Shown here: piece by piece, positions 46,386 to 55,849 of the stretch | Position numbering within the stretch: the stretch's first letter is position 1 | How the letters are laid out: every line of letters starts with the position of its first letter | Assembly: GCF_023206215.1 (NCBI RefSeq) | Contig: NZ_CP065800.1 | Span: forward strand, 2,232,001-2,296,000 | Direction: 5' to 3' | From: Butyrivibrio fibrisolvens | GTDB taxonomy: Bacteria; Bacillota; Clostridia; Lachnospirales; Lachnospiraceae | DNA length: 64,000 nucleotides | The notes under the pieces: generated by a model | The model's input: the letters and a program-made list of their open reading frames with translations, nothing else | Database searches by the model: none | Told to the model about the DNA's origin: nothing | Translations under genes and position numbers: made by a program

Positions 46386-46408
46386 TTGCACGAATAAAAA
46401 TGCATAAT
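46386..46408 (+). promoter_or_regulatory. ARG-box-like operator upstream of argH
   Basis: The stretch cacgaataaaaatgcata closely matches the Bacillus ArgR/AhrC box, whose known core is GAATAAAAATGCA. It lies about 95-115 bp before the argH start, in the divergent intergenic region. A weak TTGCAT-17-TAAAGT pair lies downstream at 46435-46463. Suggests repression by an arginine repressor. Confidence 0.55.
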
Positions 46409-46502
46409 ACATTCAGAAATATACATTTTAGAACTTGCATTGCTATAGTTAATGTGGTAAAGTAGCATTCATAACATGTATAAATATACAGGAGGAATTC
46501 AT

Positions 46503-47888
46503 ATGGCACAACTTTGGGGTGGCCGTTTTCAAGGTAAAACAGACCAGCTTGCCTGGGATTTTAATGCATCTATATCTTTTGATAAAAGGCTCTTGGAGGC
46601 AGATGTACGAGGCTCCAGAGCTCATGTAACAATGCTTGCCAAACAGGGAATCATCACAGATGAAGATAAAGAGGCTATCTTCAAGGGGCTTGACTCTATC
46701 ATGGCAGATGTTGAGAGCGGTAAGCTTTCTATAACTACTGAATATGAAGATGTACACAGCTTTATAGAAGCTAATCTCATAGACAGGATAGGCGATGCCG
46801 GCAAGAAGATGCATACAGGGCGTAGCCGTAACGACCAGGTTGCGCTTGATATGAGACTTTATACAAGAGATAAGGTTAAAGAGACGCAGGAACTTATTAT
46901 CGATATGCTCAAAACTCTTCTTGATCTTCAAAAAGAGCATATTGATACCTACATGCCAGGCTTTACACACCTTCAGAAGGCGCAGCCTCTTACACTTGCC
47001 CATCATCTTGGTGCGTATTTTGAGATGTTCAAGCGTGATGCCCTCCGTATGAAGGATATCTATAAGAGAATGAATTATTGTCCTTTAGGATCAGGCGCTC
47101 TTGCAGGTACTACTTATGATCTGGACAGAGAGTATACAGCAAAGCTCCTTGACTTTGATGGCCCTACTCTTAACAGTATGGACTCTGTAGCAGACAGAGA
47201 TTATCTTCTTGAGTATATGTCTGCGCTTGCTATCATGCAGATGCACCTTTCAAGATTCTCAGAGGAAGTTATCATCTGGAACTCTAATGAGTATCAGTTC
47301 GTGACTATAGATGATGCCTACTCTACAGGCAGCAGTATCATGCCTCAAAAGAAGAACCCTGATATAGCTGAGCTTGTACGCGGTAAGACAGGCAGGATCT
47401 ACGGAGATCTCATGAGTCTTCTTACTACCATGAAGGGTATACCTCTTGCATACAACAAGGATATGCAGGAAGACAAAGAGGTAGCATTTGATGCGATGGA
47501 CAATGCCTTAAACTGCCTGATTCTTTTTACAGATATGCTTAGAACCCTTAAGTTCAACAAAGAGGTCATGCAAAAGAGTGCGATGAACGGATTTACAAAT
47601 GCAACTGATGCAGCAGATTATCTGGTTGTTAAGGGTGTTCCTTTCAGGGATGCACATTCTGTTATAGGTAGGATCGTACTTCACTGTATAGATAAGGGAT
47701 GTGCTATTGATGATCTTGATATAGATACGCTTAAGTCTTTTGATGAACATTTCGATAATGATATATACGAAGCAATATCTCTTAAGACCTGTGTTGAAAA
47801 GAGACTTACCATCGGAGCTCCCGGTATAAGTGCTATGGAGAAAGTCATTGCAGTCAATGAGAAGTTCATTGAAGACTATAAGATTTGA
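46503..47888 (+). CDS. argH: Argininosuccinate lyase
   Basis: Splits argininosuccinate into arginine and fumarate, the last step of arginine synthesis. 461 residues, normal for the family. Seen: the start AQLWGGRFQGKTDQLAWDFNASI, the active-site HTGRSRNDQVALDMRL, GFTHLQKAQPLTLAHH, and the fumarase/lyase signature GSSIMPQKKNPD. The start at 46503 has GGAGG 7 nt upstream, while an in-frame ATG at 46476 does not. argG is not adjacent. The upstream ARG-box-like site fits arginine-dependent control. Confidence 0.96.
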   Translation: MAQLWGGRFQGKTDQLAWDFNASISFDKRLLEADVRGSRAHVTMLAKQGIITDEDKEAIFKGLDSIMADVESGKLSITTEYEDVHSFIEANLIDRIGDAGKKMHTGRSRNDQVALDMRLYTRDKVKETQELIIDMLKTLLDLQKEHIDTYMPGFTHLQKAQPLTLAHHLGAYFEMFKRDALRMKDIYKRMNYCPLGSGALAGTTYDLDREYTAKLLDFDGPTLNSMDSVADRDYLLEYMSALAIMQMHLSRFSEEVIIWNSNEYQFVTIDDAYSTGSSIMPQKKNPDIAELVRGKTGRIYGDLMSLLTTMKGIPLAYNKDMQEDKEVAFDAMDNALNCLILFTDMLRTLKFNKEVMQKSAMNGFTNATDAADYLVVKGVPFRDAHSVIGRIVLHCIDKGCAIDDLDIDTLKSFDEHFDNDIYEAISLKTCVEKRLTIGAPGISAMEKVIAVNEKFIEDYKI

Positions 47889-47905
47889 AATAAGTTTGTG
47901 GCTAA

Positions 47906-47961
47906 AAATATATAAGAGAAATATATACAAGAAAAATATATACAAGAACTATATGTAAGAA
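47906..47961 (+). repeat. Short AT-rich tandem repeat after argH
   Basis: Two exact copies of aaatatatacaagaa (47919-47933, 47934-47948) are flanked by degenerate copies on each side. It lies just after the argH stop; no terminator is seen there. Confidence 0.8.
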
Positions 47962-48029
47962 CACTGTTTTTATGCAAAGATATATAAAAGTTTTTGACTA
48001 TATGGTAAAAAATGTATATTTTATCTCTT

Positions 48030-48057
48030 TTCACAGAGAAAAAAATAAGATTATAAT
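48030..48057 (+). promoter_or_regulatory. Candidate promoter for asd
   Basis: TTCACA (48030-48035), a 16-nt spacer and TATAAT (48052-48057). It predicts a leader of about 55 nt. Confidence 0.65.
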
Positions 48058-48119
48058 AAACAGCAAATTAACGCGCTAAAGTACGGGACGCGTAAAAGCA
48101 TTGGAAGAGGAGCATTATT

Positions 48120-49205
48120 ATGAGTGAAAAGTTGAAAGTGGCAGTCCTTGGTGCAACAGGTATGGTAGGTCAGAGATTCATCTCTATTCTTTCAGATCAT
48201 CCATGGTTTGAAGTTACTACAGTTGCAGCCAGCCCCAGAAGTGCAGGTAAGACTTATGAAGAGAGCGTCGGAGACAGATGGAAGATGGATGATCCGATGC
48301 CGGAAGCAGTTAAGAATCTTGTAATTAAGGATGTAACAGACGTTAAGGGCGTTGCATCTGATGTTGATTTCGTTCTGTCAGCTGTTAACATGAGCAAGGA
48401 TGAGATCAAGGCTATAGAAGAGGAGTATGCTAAAACTGAGACTCCTGTTATCTCTAACAATTCAGCTCACCGCTGGACACCTGATGTTCCTATGATCGTA
48501 CCTGAGATCAACCCTCAGCACAGCGATGTCATCGAATATCAGAAAAAGCGTCTTGGTACTACAAGAGGCTTCATCGCAGTTAAGCCCAACTGTTCTATCC
48601 AGAGCTATACACCTGCTCTTGCTGCATGGAAAGAGTATGGCCCTTATGAAGTTGTAGCTACAACATACCAGGCTATCTCAGGTGCAGGTAAGAACTTCAA
48701 AGAGTGGCCTGAAATGGTTGGCAACATCATTCCATTCATCTCAGGAGAAGAAGAGAAGTCAGAGCTTGAGCCTCTTAGAATCTTCGGTCATATCGAAAAT
48801 GGTGTGATAGTTCCTGCTGAGAGCCCTGTTATCACAACACAGTGCATCCGTGTTCCTGTTCTTTATGGTCACACAGCAGCTGCTTTTGTAAGATTCAAGA
48901 AGGAAGCTACTAAGGAAGAACTTATTGAGAAGCTTGTTTCATTTACAGGTAAGCCTCAGGAACTTGGCCTTCCATCTGCTCCTAAGCAGTTCATCCAGTA
49001 CCTTGAAGATGACAATCGTCCTCAGGTTGCGCTTGATGTTAATTATGAAGGCGGTATGGGTGTGTCTATCGGAAGACTTCGTAAGGACAGCGTATATGAC
49101 TGGAAGTTCGTAGGTCTTTCACATAACACTCTCAGAGGAGCAGCAGGCGGCGCTGTAGAGTGCGCTGAGCTTATGAAGGCTCTTGGATATATTCAGGCCA
49201 AGTAA
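48120..49205 (+). CDS. asd: Aspartate-semialdehyde dehydrogenase (archaeal/fungal-type)
   Basis: Reduces aspartyl phosphate to aspartate semialdehyde, the branch point to lysine, threonine and methionine. 361 residues. The NADP motif VAVLGATGMVGQRF is at the start, the catalytic cysteine in IAVKPNCSIQSYTPAL, and the basic substrate residues near VPVLYGHTAAAFVRF. The sequence (long DHPWFEVTTVAASPRSAG start, KPNCS in place of NPNCST) is of the type common in archaea, fungi and some clostridia rather than the E. coli type. A good promoter lies upstream. Confidence 0.93.
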   Translation: MSEKLKVAVLGATGMVGQRFISILSDHPWFEVTTVAASPRSAGKTYEESVGDRWKMDDPMPEAVKNLVIKDVTDVKGVASDVDFVLSAVNMSKDEIKAIEEEYAKTETPVISNNSAHRWTPDVPMIVPEINPQHSDVIEYQKKRLGTTRGFIAVKPNCSIQSYTPALAAWKEYGPYEVVATTYQAISGAGKNFKEWPEMVGNIIPFISGEEEKSELEPLRIFGHIENGVIVPAESPVITTQCIRVPVLYGHTAAAFVRFKKEATKEELIEKLVSFTGKPQELGLPSAPKQFIQYLEDDNRPQVALDVNYEGGMGVSIGRLRKDSVYDWKFVGLSHNTLRGAAGGAVECAELMKALGYIQAK

Positions 49206-49431
49206 TTGAAAGAGTTTCTATCGCGGGATTTTGCGGCTGATTGTAGTCTGAAAGCCTCTGATATAGATAAAAGAAGAATTCTTAATTTATTATAAAAACT
49301 ATTATAGAATTCTACTGAGATTTGTTTTATAATAAGCGTTGGTGTTGACACTTTCCTGATGCCTTGGGATGAGGGGGCGACTAGGGATAGATGACTTCAC
49401 TGACGCTTATTCTATTGGGAGGAATCTTATA

Positions 49432-50832
49432 ATGATTACTTTACAGATCCTAATTGCAGCCTTGGTTGCAGAATTGCCTTTTTCAGGTAATACTTTCAGT
49501 GTTTGGGATATAGCCCTTATCGGACTTATTACCATAATAGGCAGATTGTTATGTACTAAACTTCTCAAGGTTCATGGCCTTGCGAATGCAATTTCTTTTA
49601 ACCTTTCACTTATCACAGCATCAGTGCCGATGATCCATTATATCTGGTGGCATGCAGCTAATGGAGCAGAGTATTCTACAGCTTCTAACGTATGGATGCT
49701 GATCCTGTGCGGTATCATCTGGCTCCTTTTCTGGAGACTTATCAATCCTTGGTACTATACTAAGGTTGACGGTTCATATGTTGCTATGAACTTTATTCCA
49801 TATTTTGAGAACAGCGTAGTTCTTCGCGCTGTATGCGGAGTTATCCAGCTCCTTCCTATGACAATATTTGTAGCTTTCGTATGGTATGGATTTGCAGGAC
49901 ACTTCAGCCCTAAGGCTATTGCAGGTCTTGTACTTGCCAATGTTGTATGGGTAGCTGCATTCCTTTATCTTGTAGCAAGAGATTACAAGAAGCACCCTGA
50001 AGCTGTGATCGAGACAGTTAAGGATCCATATTCAGATCACGTTGAGAACGAGACAGAGTCCCGTTTTGAAGTTAAGCTTTCTGCTAAGAACTACAGACTC
50101 TTTACAATCTGTAAGGTAGTAGTACTCTATGCAGCATTCTGCCTTGACGGTCTGTACTATGACAGAATTCATAATGACCTGAATGAGGCATTCTCACATA
50201 CAGTAGGTATCCCGTTCCTTATCTCTGTACTTGCTGTACTTGCAGCTTATCTCTTACAGGAGAGACTTAGCCTTCGTCTTATTGTTAACAAGAACCGCTT
50301 TGGTATCCACAAGATCTTCAGCTTTGGTGAAGTTGTAGATGAGAAGGATATGGTTGACTACGAGATATCAGGCAAGAATGCAAACTCTATTGCACTTACA
50401 TATTTCAATGACAACAATAACAAAATGATCCGTTTCGATGGCGCATATGACAATGTATCTACGCTCAAGAACTACATCGTAGAAGAGACAGCTATCGAGA
50501 GATATACACCTAAGACTCCTGCTCAGAAGAAAGAAGAGCTTGAAGCTCGCAGAGCACAGAAGGCAGCTCAGAGAGAAGAAAAGAAGAGAACAGCTCCTGA
50601 AAGAAAGGAAGCTAAGAAAGCCAAGAAGCTTGCTGAAAAGGAAAAGAAATCAGCAGAAAGAGAGCTTTCCAAAGAAAGAAATAAGATTGAAAAAGAGGCA
50701 AGACAAAAGCACGAAGAAAGAGAAAAACTTGCTAAGAAGAGAAAAGCTGAAAGAGATAAAAAACGTGCAGAAGAAGCAGCTTCTAAGAAAAAAGATGTCG
50801 AAGAAGAGACTAAGGCTAAGAAAAATGCCTGA
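49432..50832 (+). CDS. Membrane protein with PH-like domain and long charged tail (unknown)
   Basis: 466 residues, not recognised as a named family. About six membrane segments in the first 180 residues are followed by two more near 225-290. A compact domain (LRLIVNKNRFGIHKIFSFGEVV... MVDYEIS) resembles bacterial PH-like folds. The last ~110 residues form a highly charged Lys/Glu/Arg/Ala helix (EELEARRAQKAAQREEKKR onward), probably a coiled coil in the cytoplasm. The start at 49432 has GGGAGGA 8 nt upstream and is preferred over the ATG at 49369. A terminator follows. It is adjacent to topB but with its own terminator between. Confidence 0.65.
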   Translation: MITLQILIAALVAELPFSGNTFSVWDIALIGLITIIGRLLCTKLLKVHGLANAISFNLSLITASVPMIHYIWWHAANGAEYSTASNVWMLILCGIIWLLFWRLINPWYYTKVDGSYVAMNFIPYFENSVVLRAVCGVIQLLPMTIFVAFVWYGFAGHFSPKAIAGLVLANVVWVAAFLYLVARDYKKHPEAVIETVKDPYSDHVENETESRFEVKLSAKNYRLFTICKVVVLYAAFCLDGLYYDRIHNDLNEAFSHTVGIPFLISVLAVLAAYLLQERLSLRLIVNKNRFGIHKIFSFGEVVDEKDMVDYEISGKNANSIALTYFNDNNNKMIRFDGAYDNVSTLKNYIVEETAIERYTPKTPAQKKEELEARRAQKAAQREEKKRTAPERKEAKKAKKLAEKEKKSAERELSKERNKIEKEARQKHEEREKLAKKRKAERDKKRAEEAASKKKDVEEETKAKKNA

Positions 50833-50858
50833 TAAGGGATTTGCCTAACCTGCAATGT

Positions 50859-50890
50859 AAAGGTCATGCCCGGCGGCATGACCTTTTTTA
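50859..50890 (+). terminator. Rho-independent terminator before topB
   Basis: AAAGGTCATGCC and GGCATGACCTTT pair around a short loop, followed by a T run; a strong canonical terminator. Confidence 0.9.
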
Positions 50891-50920
50891 AACGAAAAAA
50901 CCGCTTTTTTAGGAGGTCTA

Positions 50921-53074
50921 ATGTCAAAAAGCGTTTATATAGCGGAGAAACCAAGTGTAGCTCAGGCTTTTGGAGCTGCTCTTGAGCACGCTGATAACGA
51001 AAAATACAGAAAAGCAGACGGATACTGGGAATCAGACAATTCTATCATAACCTGGTGCGTAGGACATCTTGTCACAATGAGTTATCCGGAAGTCTATGAT
51101 GAGAAGTACAAGAAGTGGCAGATGGATACACTTCCTTTCATTCCGGAAGAATTCAAATACGAAGTTATACCAAGCGTACGCAAGCAGTTCAATATTGTAA
51201 GCGGCATACTTAACCGTGCTGATGTTGATACTATATACATCTGCACTGACTCGGGACGAGAGGGTGAGTATATATACAGACTTGTTGACCGCCAGGCCGG
51301 TGTAAAGGATAAGACCAGGAAGCGTGTCTGGATCGACTCTCAGACAGAAGAGGAGATCATCAGAGGTATCAGAGAAGCCAAGGATGACTCAGCATATGAT
51401 AATCTTGGATCGGCAGCTTATCTTCGCGCCAAGGAAGATTATCTTATGGGTATCAACTTCTCAAGAGCTCTGACACTTAGATATGGCTATAATATCAAGA
51501 CATATCTGGGCGCTGATAAGGGAGTTGTATCTGTAGGACGAGTTATGACCTGTGTTCTGGGCATAGTTGTTGACAGAGAGCGTGAGATCAGGAACTTCGT
51601 CAAGACATCTTTCTATAAAGTCAATGCTGCCCTTGCTATAGGTGACAGGAATCCGGATGCTGAGTGGAAAGTTCAGCCTGAGAGTAAGTATGATCAGTCC
51701 CCGGCTCTTTATTCTGAAAAGGGCTTTAAGAAAAAAGAAGATGCTGATGCTCTCATAGAACTGTGCAAACAATCTGCCGATCCTCTTGAACTTACTGTAG
51801 CAAAAGCTGAGAAAAAGAAAGAAACCAAGAATGCACCGCTTCTTTATAACCTTGCGGAACTTCAGAATGACTGTTCCAGATTCTTCAAGATCAATCCTGA
51901 TGAGACACTTGCTGTAGCTCAGGAACTATATGAGAAGAAGCTTACAACTTATCCAAGAACAGATGCCAGAGTATTATCATCTGCTATCTGTAAGGTAATA
52001 GATAAGAATATATCAGGTCTTACCAATTATCCTCAGGCAGGTGTGTATGCTAAGTCGATCCTGCAGCACGAGTCATATAAAGGTATAGCCAAGACCAGGT
52101 ACTGCGATGATAAGGCGATAACCGATCACTATGCTATCATACCTACAGGCCAGGGCTTATCTGCACTTTCCGGATGCTCTGCTACTACACAAAAGGTATA
52201 CGAGATCATTGTAAGAAGATTCCTTGCTATATTCTTCCCGGCTGCTCAGTATCAGAAGGTTGCGCTTGATCTTGAACTTCAGCTCAGTCAGTCCAAGGAA
52301 TTGCCCGGAGGTGAGAGCGTTCCATACAAAGAGCACTTCTACAGTAACTTCAAGGTTCTATCTTCAAAGGGCTATCTTCATGTGATGGATTATTCTTTCT
52401 TTAAGAAAAAAGAAAAAGACAGTGAGGGTGAAAACAGTGCTGAAAATGAAGAGCAGATGACGGATGAAGCTTTCTTTGAAGAACTTCAGAAGATCAGAAA
52501 GGGAAGTAAGATCCCTGTATCCGGAATGTCTGTAAAGGAAGGTGAGACAGCTCCGCCTAAGCGCTATAATTCAGGAACCATGATCCTTACAATGGAGAAT
52601 GCAGGACAGTTTATAGAAGATGAAGAATTAAGATCCCAGATCAAGGGAAGCGGAATCGGAACATCAGCAACACGTGCCGGTATCCTTACCAAGCTTTTTG
52701 CCATCAAGTATCTGAATCTTAACAAGAAGACGCAGATCATAACACCTACGCAGCTGGGCGAGATGGTATATGAGACAGTAGCTATATCAATGAAGCCTAT
52801 GCTCAATCCTGCACTTACCGCGTCCTGGGAGAAAGGACTTACAGGAGTTGCAGAAGGTGCTATTTCTGAAAAAGAATACATGGACAAGCTGGACGACTTC
52901 GTATCAAGAAGAACCAATCAGGTCAAAGAGAACAATTACAAGAACCAGCTGATGCAAAGGTTCAGGACGATAGATCAGTACTATCCTGAAGCTAAGAAGT
53001 CATCGGGTTCGAAAGCATCAGGTGCTAAAGGATCTGGTGATAAAGCTAAGACATCATCTGGGAAAAACAGTTGA
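50921..53074 (+). CDS. topB: DNA topoisomerase III (type IA)
   Basis: 717 residues. The Toprim domain begins VYIAEKPSVAQAFGAAL and has the acidic motif CTDSGREGEYIYRLVDRQ. The type IA strand-passage domain carries the active-site tyrosine in LTTYPRTDARVLS. The domains AISVGRVMTCVLG-like (GVVSVGRVMTCVLGIVVD) and GIGTSATRAGILTKL are typical of TopB. A flexible Ser/Lys/Gly-rich tail of about 25 residues ends the protein. It relaxes negative supercoils and decatenates DNA. It could also be plasmid- or ICE-derived, as TopB often is, but no conjugation genes are nearby. AGGAGG precedes the start. Confidence 0.93.
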   Translation: MSKSVYIAEKPSVAQAFGAALEHADNEKYRKADGYWESDNSIITWCVGHLVTMSYPEVYDEKYKKWQMDTLPFIPEEFKYEVIPSVRKQFNIVSGILNRADVDTIYICTDSGREGEYIYRLVDRQAGVKDKTRKRVWIDSQTEEEIIRGIREAKDDSAYDNLGSAAYLRAKEDYLMGINFSRALTLRYGYNIKTYLGADKGVVSVGRVMTCVLGIVVDREREIRNFVKTSFYKVNAALAIGDRNPDAEWKVQPESKYDQSPALYSEKGFKKKEDADALIELCKQSADPLELTVAKAEKKKETKNAPLLYNLAELQNDCSRFFKINPDETLAVAQELYEKKLTTYPRTDARVLSSAICKVIDKNISGLTNYPQAGVYAKSILQHESYKGIAKTRYCDDKAITDHYAIIPTGQGLSALSGCSATTQKVYEIIVRRFLAIFFPAAQYQKVALDLELQLSQSKELPGGESVPYKEHFYSNFKVLSSKGYLHVMDYSFFKKKEKDSEGENSAENEEQMTDEAFFEELQKIRKGSKIPVSGMSVKEGETAPPKRYNSGTMILTMENAGQFIEDEELRSQIKGSGIGTSATRAGILTKLFAIKYLNLNKKTQIITPTQLGEMVYETVAISMKPMLNPALTASWEKGLTGVAEGAISEKEYMDKLDDFVSRRTNQVKENNYKNQLMQRFRTIDQYYPEAKKSSGSKASGAKGSGDKAKTSSGKNS

Positions 53075-53191
53075 AATGGTTCTAAAAAAGCAATAACATT
53101 AAACAGCAATAAAAAATTAGAAAAGGCATTGAATACTTAATATTGAATATAAAATAATAAATTTGTTTTTATCAATGCAGGAGGAACTATT

Positions 53192-53869
53192 ATGTTAGAA
53201 GCATATACTATTAAAAATATGTACGATTTAAATGAAACTATAGCAGCAGATCTTTTTGAGGGAGCTACATATCCTTGGGAAGTTCTCTCTAAGATCAAGG
53301 ACTTCATAGCTGAGCTTGGTCCAAAGCTTCCTAAGGACAAGTTCGAGCAAAGAGGAGAGCATGTATGGGTAGCTAAGAGTGCTACAGTATTTGACTCAGC
53401 ATATCTTGGAGACTATTGTATCATCGATGAAGATGCTGAAGTCCGCCAGTGCGCTTTCATTAGAGGTAATGCTATCGTGGGCAAGGGAGCTGTAGTAGGC
53501 AACTCTACTGAGCTTAAGAACGTAGTCCTTTTTAACAAGGTTCAGGTTCCTCATTACAACTATGTTGGAGACTCTGTCCTTGGAAACTACGCACATATGG
53601 GCGCAGGTTCTATCACATCCAATGTTAAGAGTGACAAGAAGCTTGTTGTAGTCAAGGATACAGCATCTGATGATAAGTGCGAGACAGGTCTTAAGAAGTT
53701 TGGTGCTATGCTAGGCGATCATGTAGAAGTTGGCTGTAACAGCGTACTTAACCCAGGTACCTGCATCGGAAGATGGTCCAATATCTATCCTACAAGCTGC
53801 GTGCGTGGATGCATTCCGGATCATCATATCTACAAGAATCAGGACAACATCGTGCCCAAGCATGACTAA
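53192..53869 (+). CDS. Left-handed beta-helix (hexapeptide repeat) protein, nucleotidyl/acyltransferase-like
   Basis: 225 residues. An alpha-helical N-terminus (TIAADLFEGATYPWEVLSKIKDFIAELG) is followed by hexapeptide repeats from about residue 58 (VWVAKSATVFDSAYLGDYCIIDEDAEVRQCAFIRGNAIVG...) to about 205, ending CIPDHHIYKNQDNIVPKH. The layout matches the C-terminal half of GlmU-like bifunctional enzymes without the nucleotidyltransferase half, so it may be an acyl- or acetyltransferase acting on a sugar nucleotide. No catalytic assignment is possible. GGAGGA precedes the start. Confidence 0.75.
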   Translation: MLEAYTIKNMYDLNETIAADLFEGATYPWEVLSKIKDFIAELGPKLPKDKFEQRGEHVWVAKSATVFDSAYLGDYCIIDEDAEVRQCAFIRGNAIVGKGAVVGNSTELKNVVLFNKVQVPHYNYVGDSVLGNYAHMGAGSITSNVKSDKKLVVVKDTASDDKCETGLKKFGAMLGDHVEVGCNSVLNPGTCIGRWSNIYPTSCVRGCIPDHHIYKNQDNIVPKHD

Positions 53870-53998
53870 TACTATCTGCCTTGGTGACGATATGAGATAT
53901 TAGGCAGTATTTATGCATAGCTTATATTTGTAATGTATAAAAAGCTGTTAAAAAAATATCATTCCCCATTGAAATTAAAGAGATTATATGCAAAAATA

Positions 53999-54033
53999 GG
54001 ATTGGTGCTTGGCAGACACCAATCTATTTTTTT
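53999..54033 (+). terminator. Terminator-like hairpin upstream of the NifU-like gene
   Basis: GATTGGTG and CACCAATC pair around a 9-nt loop and are followed by a long T run. It is 130 bp after the beta-helix gene and 50 bp before the next start, so it may act as terminator or as a leader attenuator. Confidence 0.75.
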
Positions 54034-54084
54034 ATTCGGTAGTAAGTAATGAAAGTTACTTTACAATACGAAAGGAGATTTTAC

Positions 54085-54777
54085 ATGATTTACTCAACAG
54101 AGGTAAAAAACATGTGCCCTGTAACTCAAGGGGTACACCATGGCGCAGCTCCCATTCCGGAAGAGGCTAAGTGGGTTAAGTCAAAAGAAATAAAGGACAT
54201 CTCAGGCTATACACATGGTATCGGCTGGTGTGCTCCTCAGCAGGGCTGCTGTAAGCTTTCCCTTAACGTTAAGGAAGGTATCATTCAGGAGGCACTTGTA
54301 GAGACTATCGGATGTTCAGGTATGACACATTCTGCAGCTATGGCTTCAGAAATTCTTCCTGGCCTTACAGTTCTTGAAGCTCTTAACACAGACCTTGTTT
54401 GTGATGCTATTAATACAGCTATGAGAGAGCTCTTCCTTCAGATCGTTTATGGTAGATCACAGTCTGCATTCTCTGAAGACGGACTTCAGATCGGTGCAGG
54501 TCTTGAAGACCTTGGTAAGGGTAACCGTTCAATGGTTGGTACAACATACGGTACTCTTGAGAAGGGACCTCGTTACCTTGAGCTCACAGATGGTTACATT
54601 ACAGATATCGCTCTTGATGAGAACGATGAGATCATCGGATACAAGTATGTTAACTTTGGTAAGATGATGGACTTCATCAAAGCTGGTGATGATGCCAACA
54701 CAGCTCTTGAGAAGGCTAAAGGACAGTATGGACGTGTTGCTGATGCAGTTCGTTGCATTGATCCTAGACACGAGTAA
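54085..54777 (+). CDS. Iron-sulfur cluster assembly scaffold-like protein (IscU/NifU-like)
   Basis: 230 residues. It contains a cysteine-rich segment (GIGWCAPQQGCCKLSL), VETIGCSGMTHSAAMA, and a late cysteine (AVRCIDPRHE). Such proteins are annotated as IscU/NifU-like scaffolds and are regularly found next to a GGGtGRT gene, as here (24 bp apart). The partners of the pair and its real cargo are unknown. Codon use is strongly biased to GGT, CGT and CTT, suggesting high expression. The start at 54085 has AAGGAG 7 nt upstream; an ATG at 54049 is less likely. Confidence 0.8.
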   Translation: MIYSTEVKNMCPVTQGVHHGAAPIPEEAKWVKSKEIKDISGYTHGIGWCAPQQGCCKLSLNVKEGIIQEALVETIGCSGMTHSAAMASEILPGLTVLEALNTDLVCDAINTAMRELFLQIVYGRSQSAFSEDGLQIGAGLEDLGKGNRSMVGTTYGTLEKGPRYLELTDGYITDIALDENDEIIGYKYVNFGKMMDFIKAGDDANTALEKAKGQYGRVADAVRCIDPRHE

Positions 54778-54801
54778 TTATAGGTAAGGAGGAATATAAT
54801 A

Positions 54802-55821
54802 ATGGCTTTATTTGAATCATATGAAAGAAGAGAGCCCCAGATCCTGGCTTGCCTTAAGGAGTATGGAATCTCTTCAATAGAAGAATGTAGAGATATTTGC
54901 ATGAATGCTGGTATCGATGTTTACAAGCTCATCGAAGGCATTCAGCCAATTTGTTTTGAGAACGCTAAGTGGGCTTACACAGTAGGTGCTGCTATCGCTA
55001 TCAAGAAGAACTGCCGTAAGGCTGCTGATGCTGCTGCAGCAATCGGTATCGGTCTTCAGGCTTTCTGTATCCCTGGATCAGTTGCTGATCGTCGTAAGGT
55101 AGGTCTTGGCCATGGTAACCTTGGTAAGATGCTCCTTGAAGAGGACACAGAGTGCTTCGCATTCCTTGCTGGTCACGAGTCATTCGCAGCAGCTGAGGGT
55201 GCTATCGGTATCGCTGAGAAGGCTAACAAGGTTCGTAAAAAGCCTCTTCGCGTTATCCTTAACGGTCTTGGAAAAGACGCTGCACAGATCATTTCTCGTA
55301 TCAACGGTTTCACATATGTAGAGACTGAGTACGATTACTACACAGGTGAGGTTAAGGAAGTATTCAGAAAGTGCTACTCTAAGGATGCTAACTCTCCTCG
55401 TGCAAAGGTTAACTGCTACGGCGCTAACGACGTACAGGAAGGCGTTGCTATCATGTGGAAGGAGAACGTTGACGTATCTATCACAGGTAACTCAACTAAC
55501 CCTACAAGATTCCAGCACCCAGTTGCAGGTACATACAAGAAAGAGCGTATTGAAGCTGGTAAGAAGTACTTCTCAGTTGCTTCAGGTGGTGGTACAGGTC
55601 GTACACTTCACCCAGATAACATGGCTGCAGGTCCTGCTTCCTATGGTATGACAGATACTATGGGTCGTATGCACTCAGACGCTCAGTTCGCAGGTTCATC
55701 TTCAGTTCCTGCTCACGTTGAGATGATGGGTCTTATCGGCGCTGGTAACAACCCTATGGTTGGTATGACTGTTTCTACAGCTGTATCTATCGAAGAGGCT
55801 GCAAAGGCTGGTAAGTTCTAA
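54802..55821 (+). CDS. GGGtGRT family protein (conserved, function unknown)
   Basis: 339 residues containing the namesake motif VASGGGTGRTLHPDNMAAGP (about residues 261-280). Other strongly conserved-looking parts are AFCIPGSVADRRKVGLGHGNLGKMLLEEDTECFAFLAGHESFAAAEGA and VEMMGLIGAGNNPMVGMTVSTAVSIEEAAKAGKF. It forms an operon with the NifU-like gene upstream and ends at a strong terminator. Arginine is encoded mostly by CGT and glycine by GGT, unlike most of the window, which points to a very highly expressed protein. The presence of several Cys and the partner gene suggest a metal- or Fe-S-related role, but this is inference. Confidence 0.85.
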   Translation: MALFESYERREPQILACLKEYGISSIEECRDICMNAGIDVYKLIEGIQPICFENAKWAYTVGAAIAIKKNCRKAADAAAAIGIGLQAFCIPGSVADRRKVGLGHGNLGKMLLEEDTECFAFLAGHESFAAAEGAIGIAEKANKVRKKPLRVILNGLGKDAAQIISRINGFTYVETEYDYYTGEVKEVFRKCYSKDANSPRAKVNCYGANDVQEGVAIMWKENVDVSITGNSTNPTRFQHPVAGTYKKERIEAGKKYFSVASGGGTGRTLHPDNMAAGPASYGMTDTMGRMHSDAQFAGSSSVPAHVEMMGLIGAGNNPMVGMTVSTAVSIEEAAKAGKF

Positions 55822-55849
55822 TTATCAAACATAAGTGTAAGTAATGAAG

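Noticed and set aside
50921..53074. topB as a sign of an integrative conjugative element
   Set aside because: No relaxase, type IV secretion, integrase or attachment site is seen nearby; base composition is like its neighbours.
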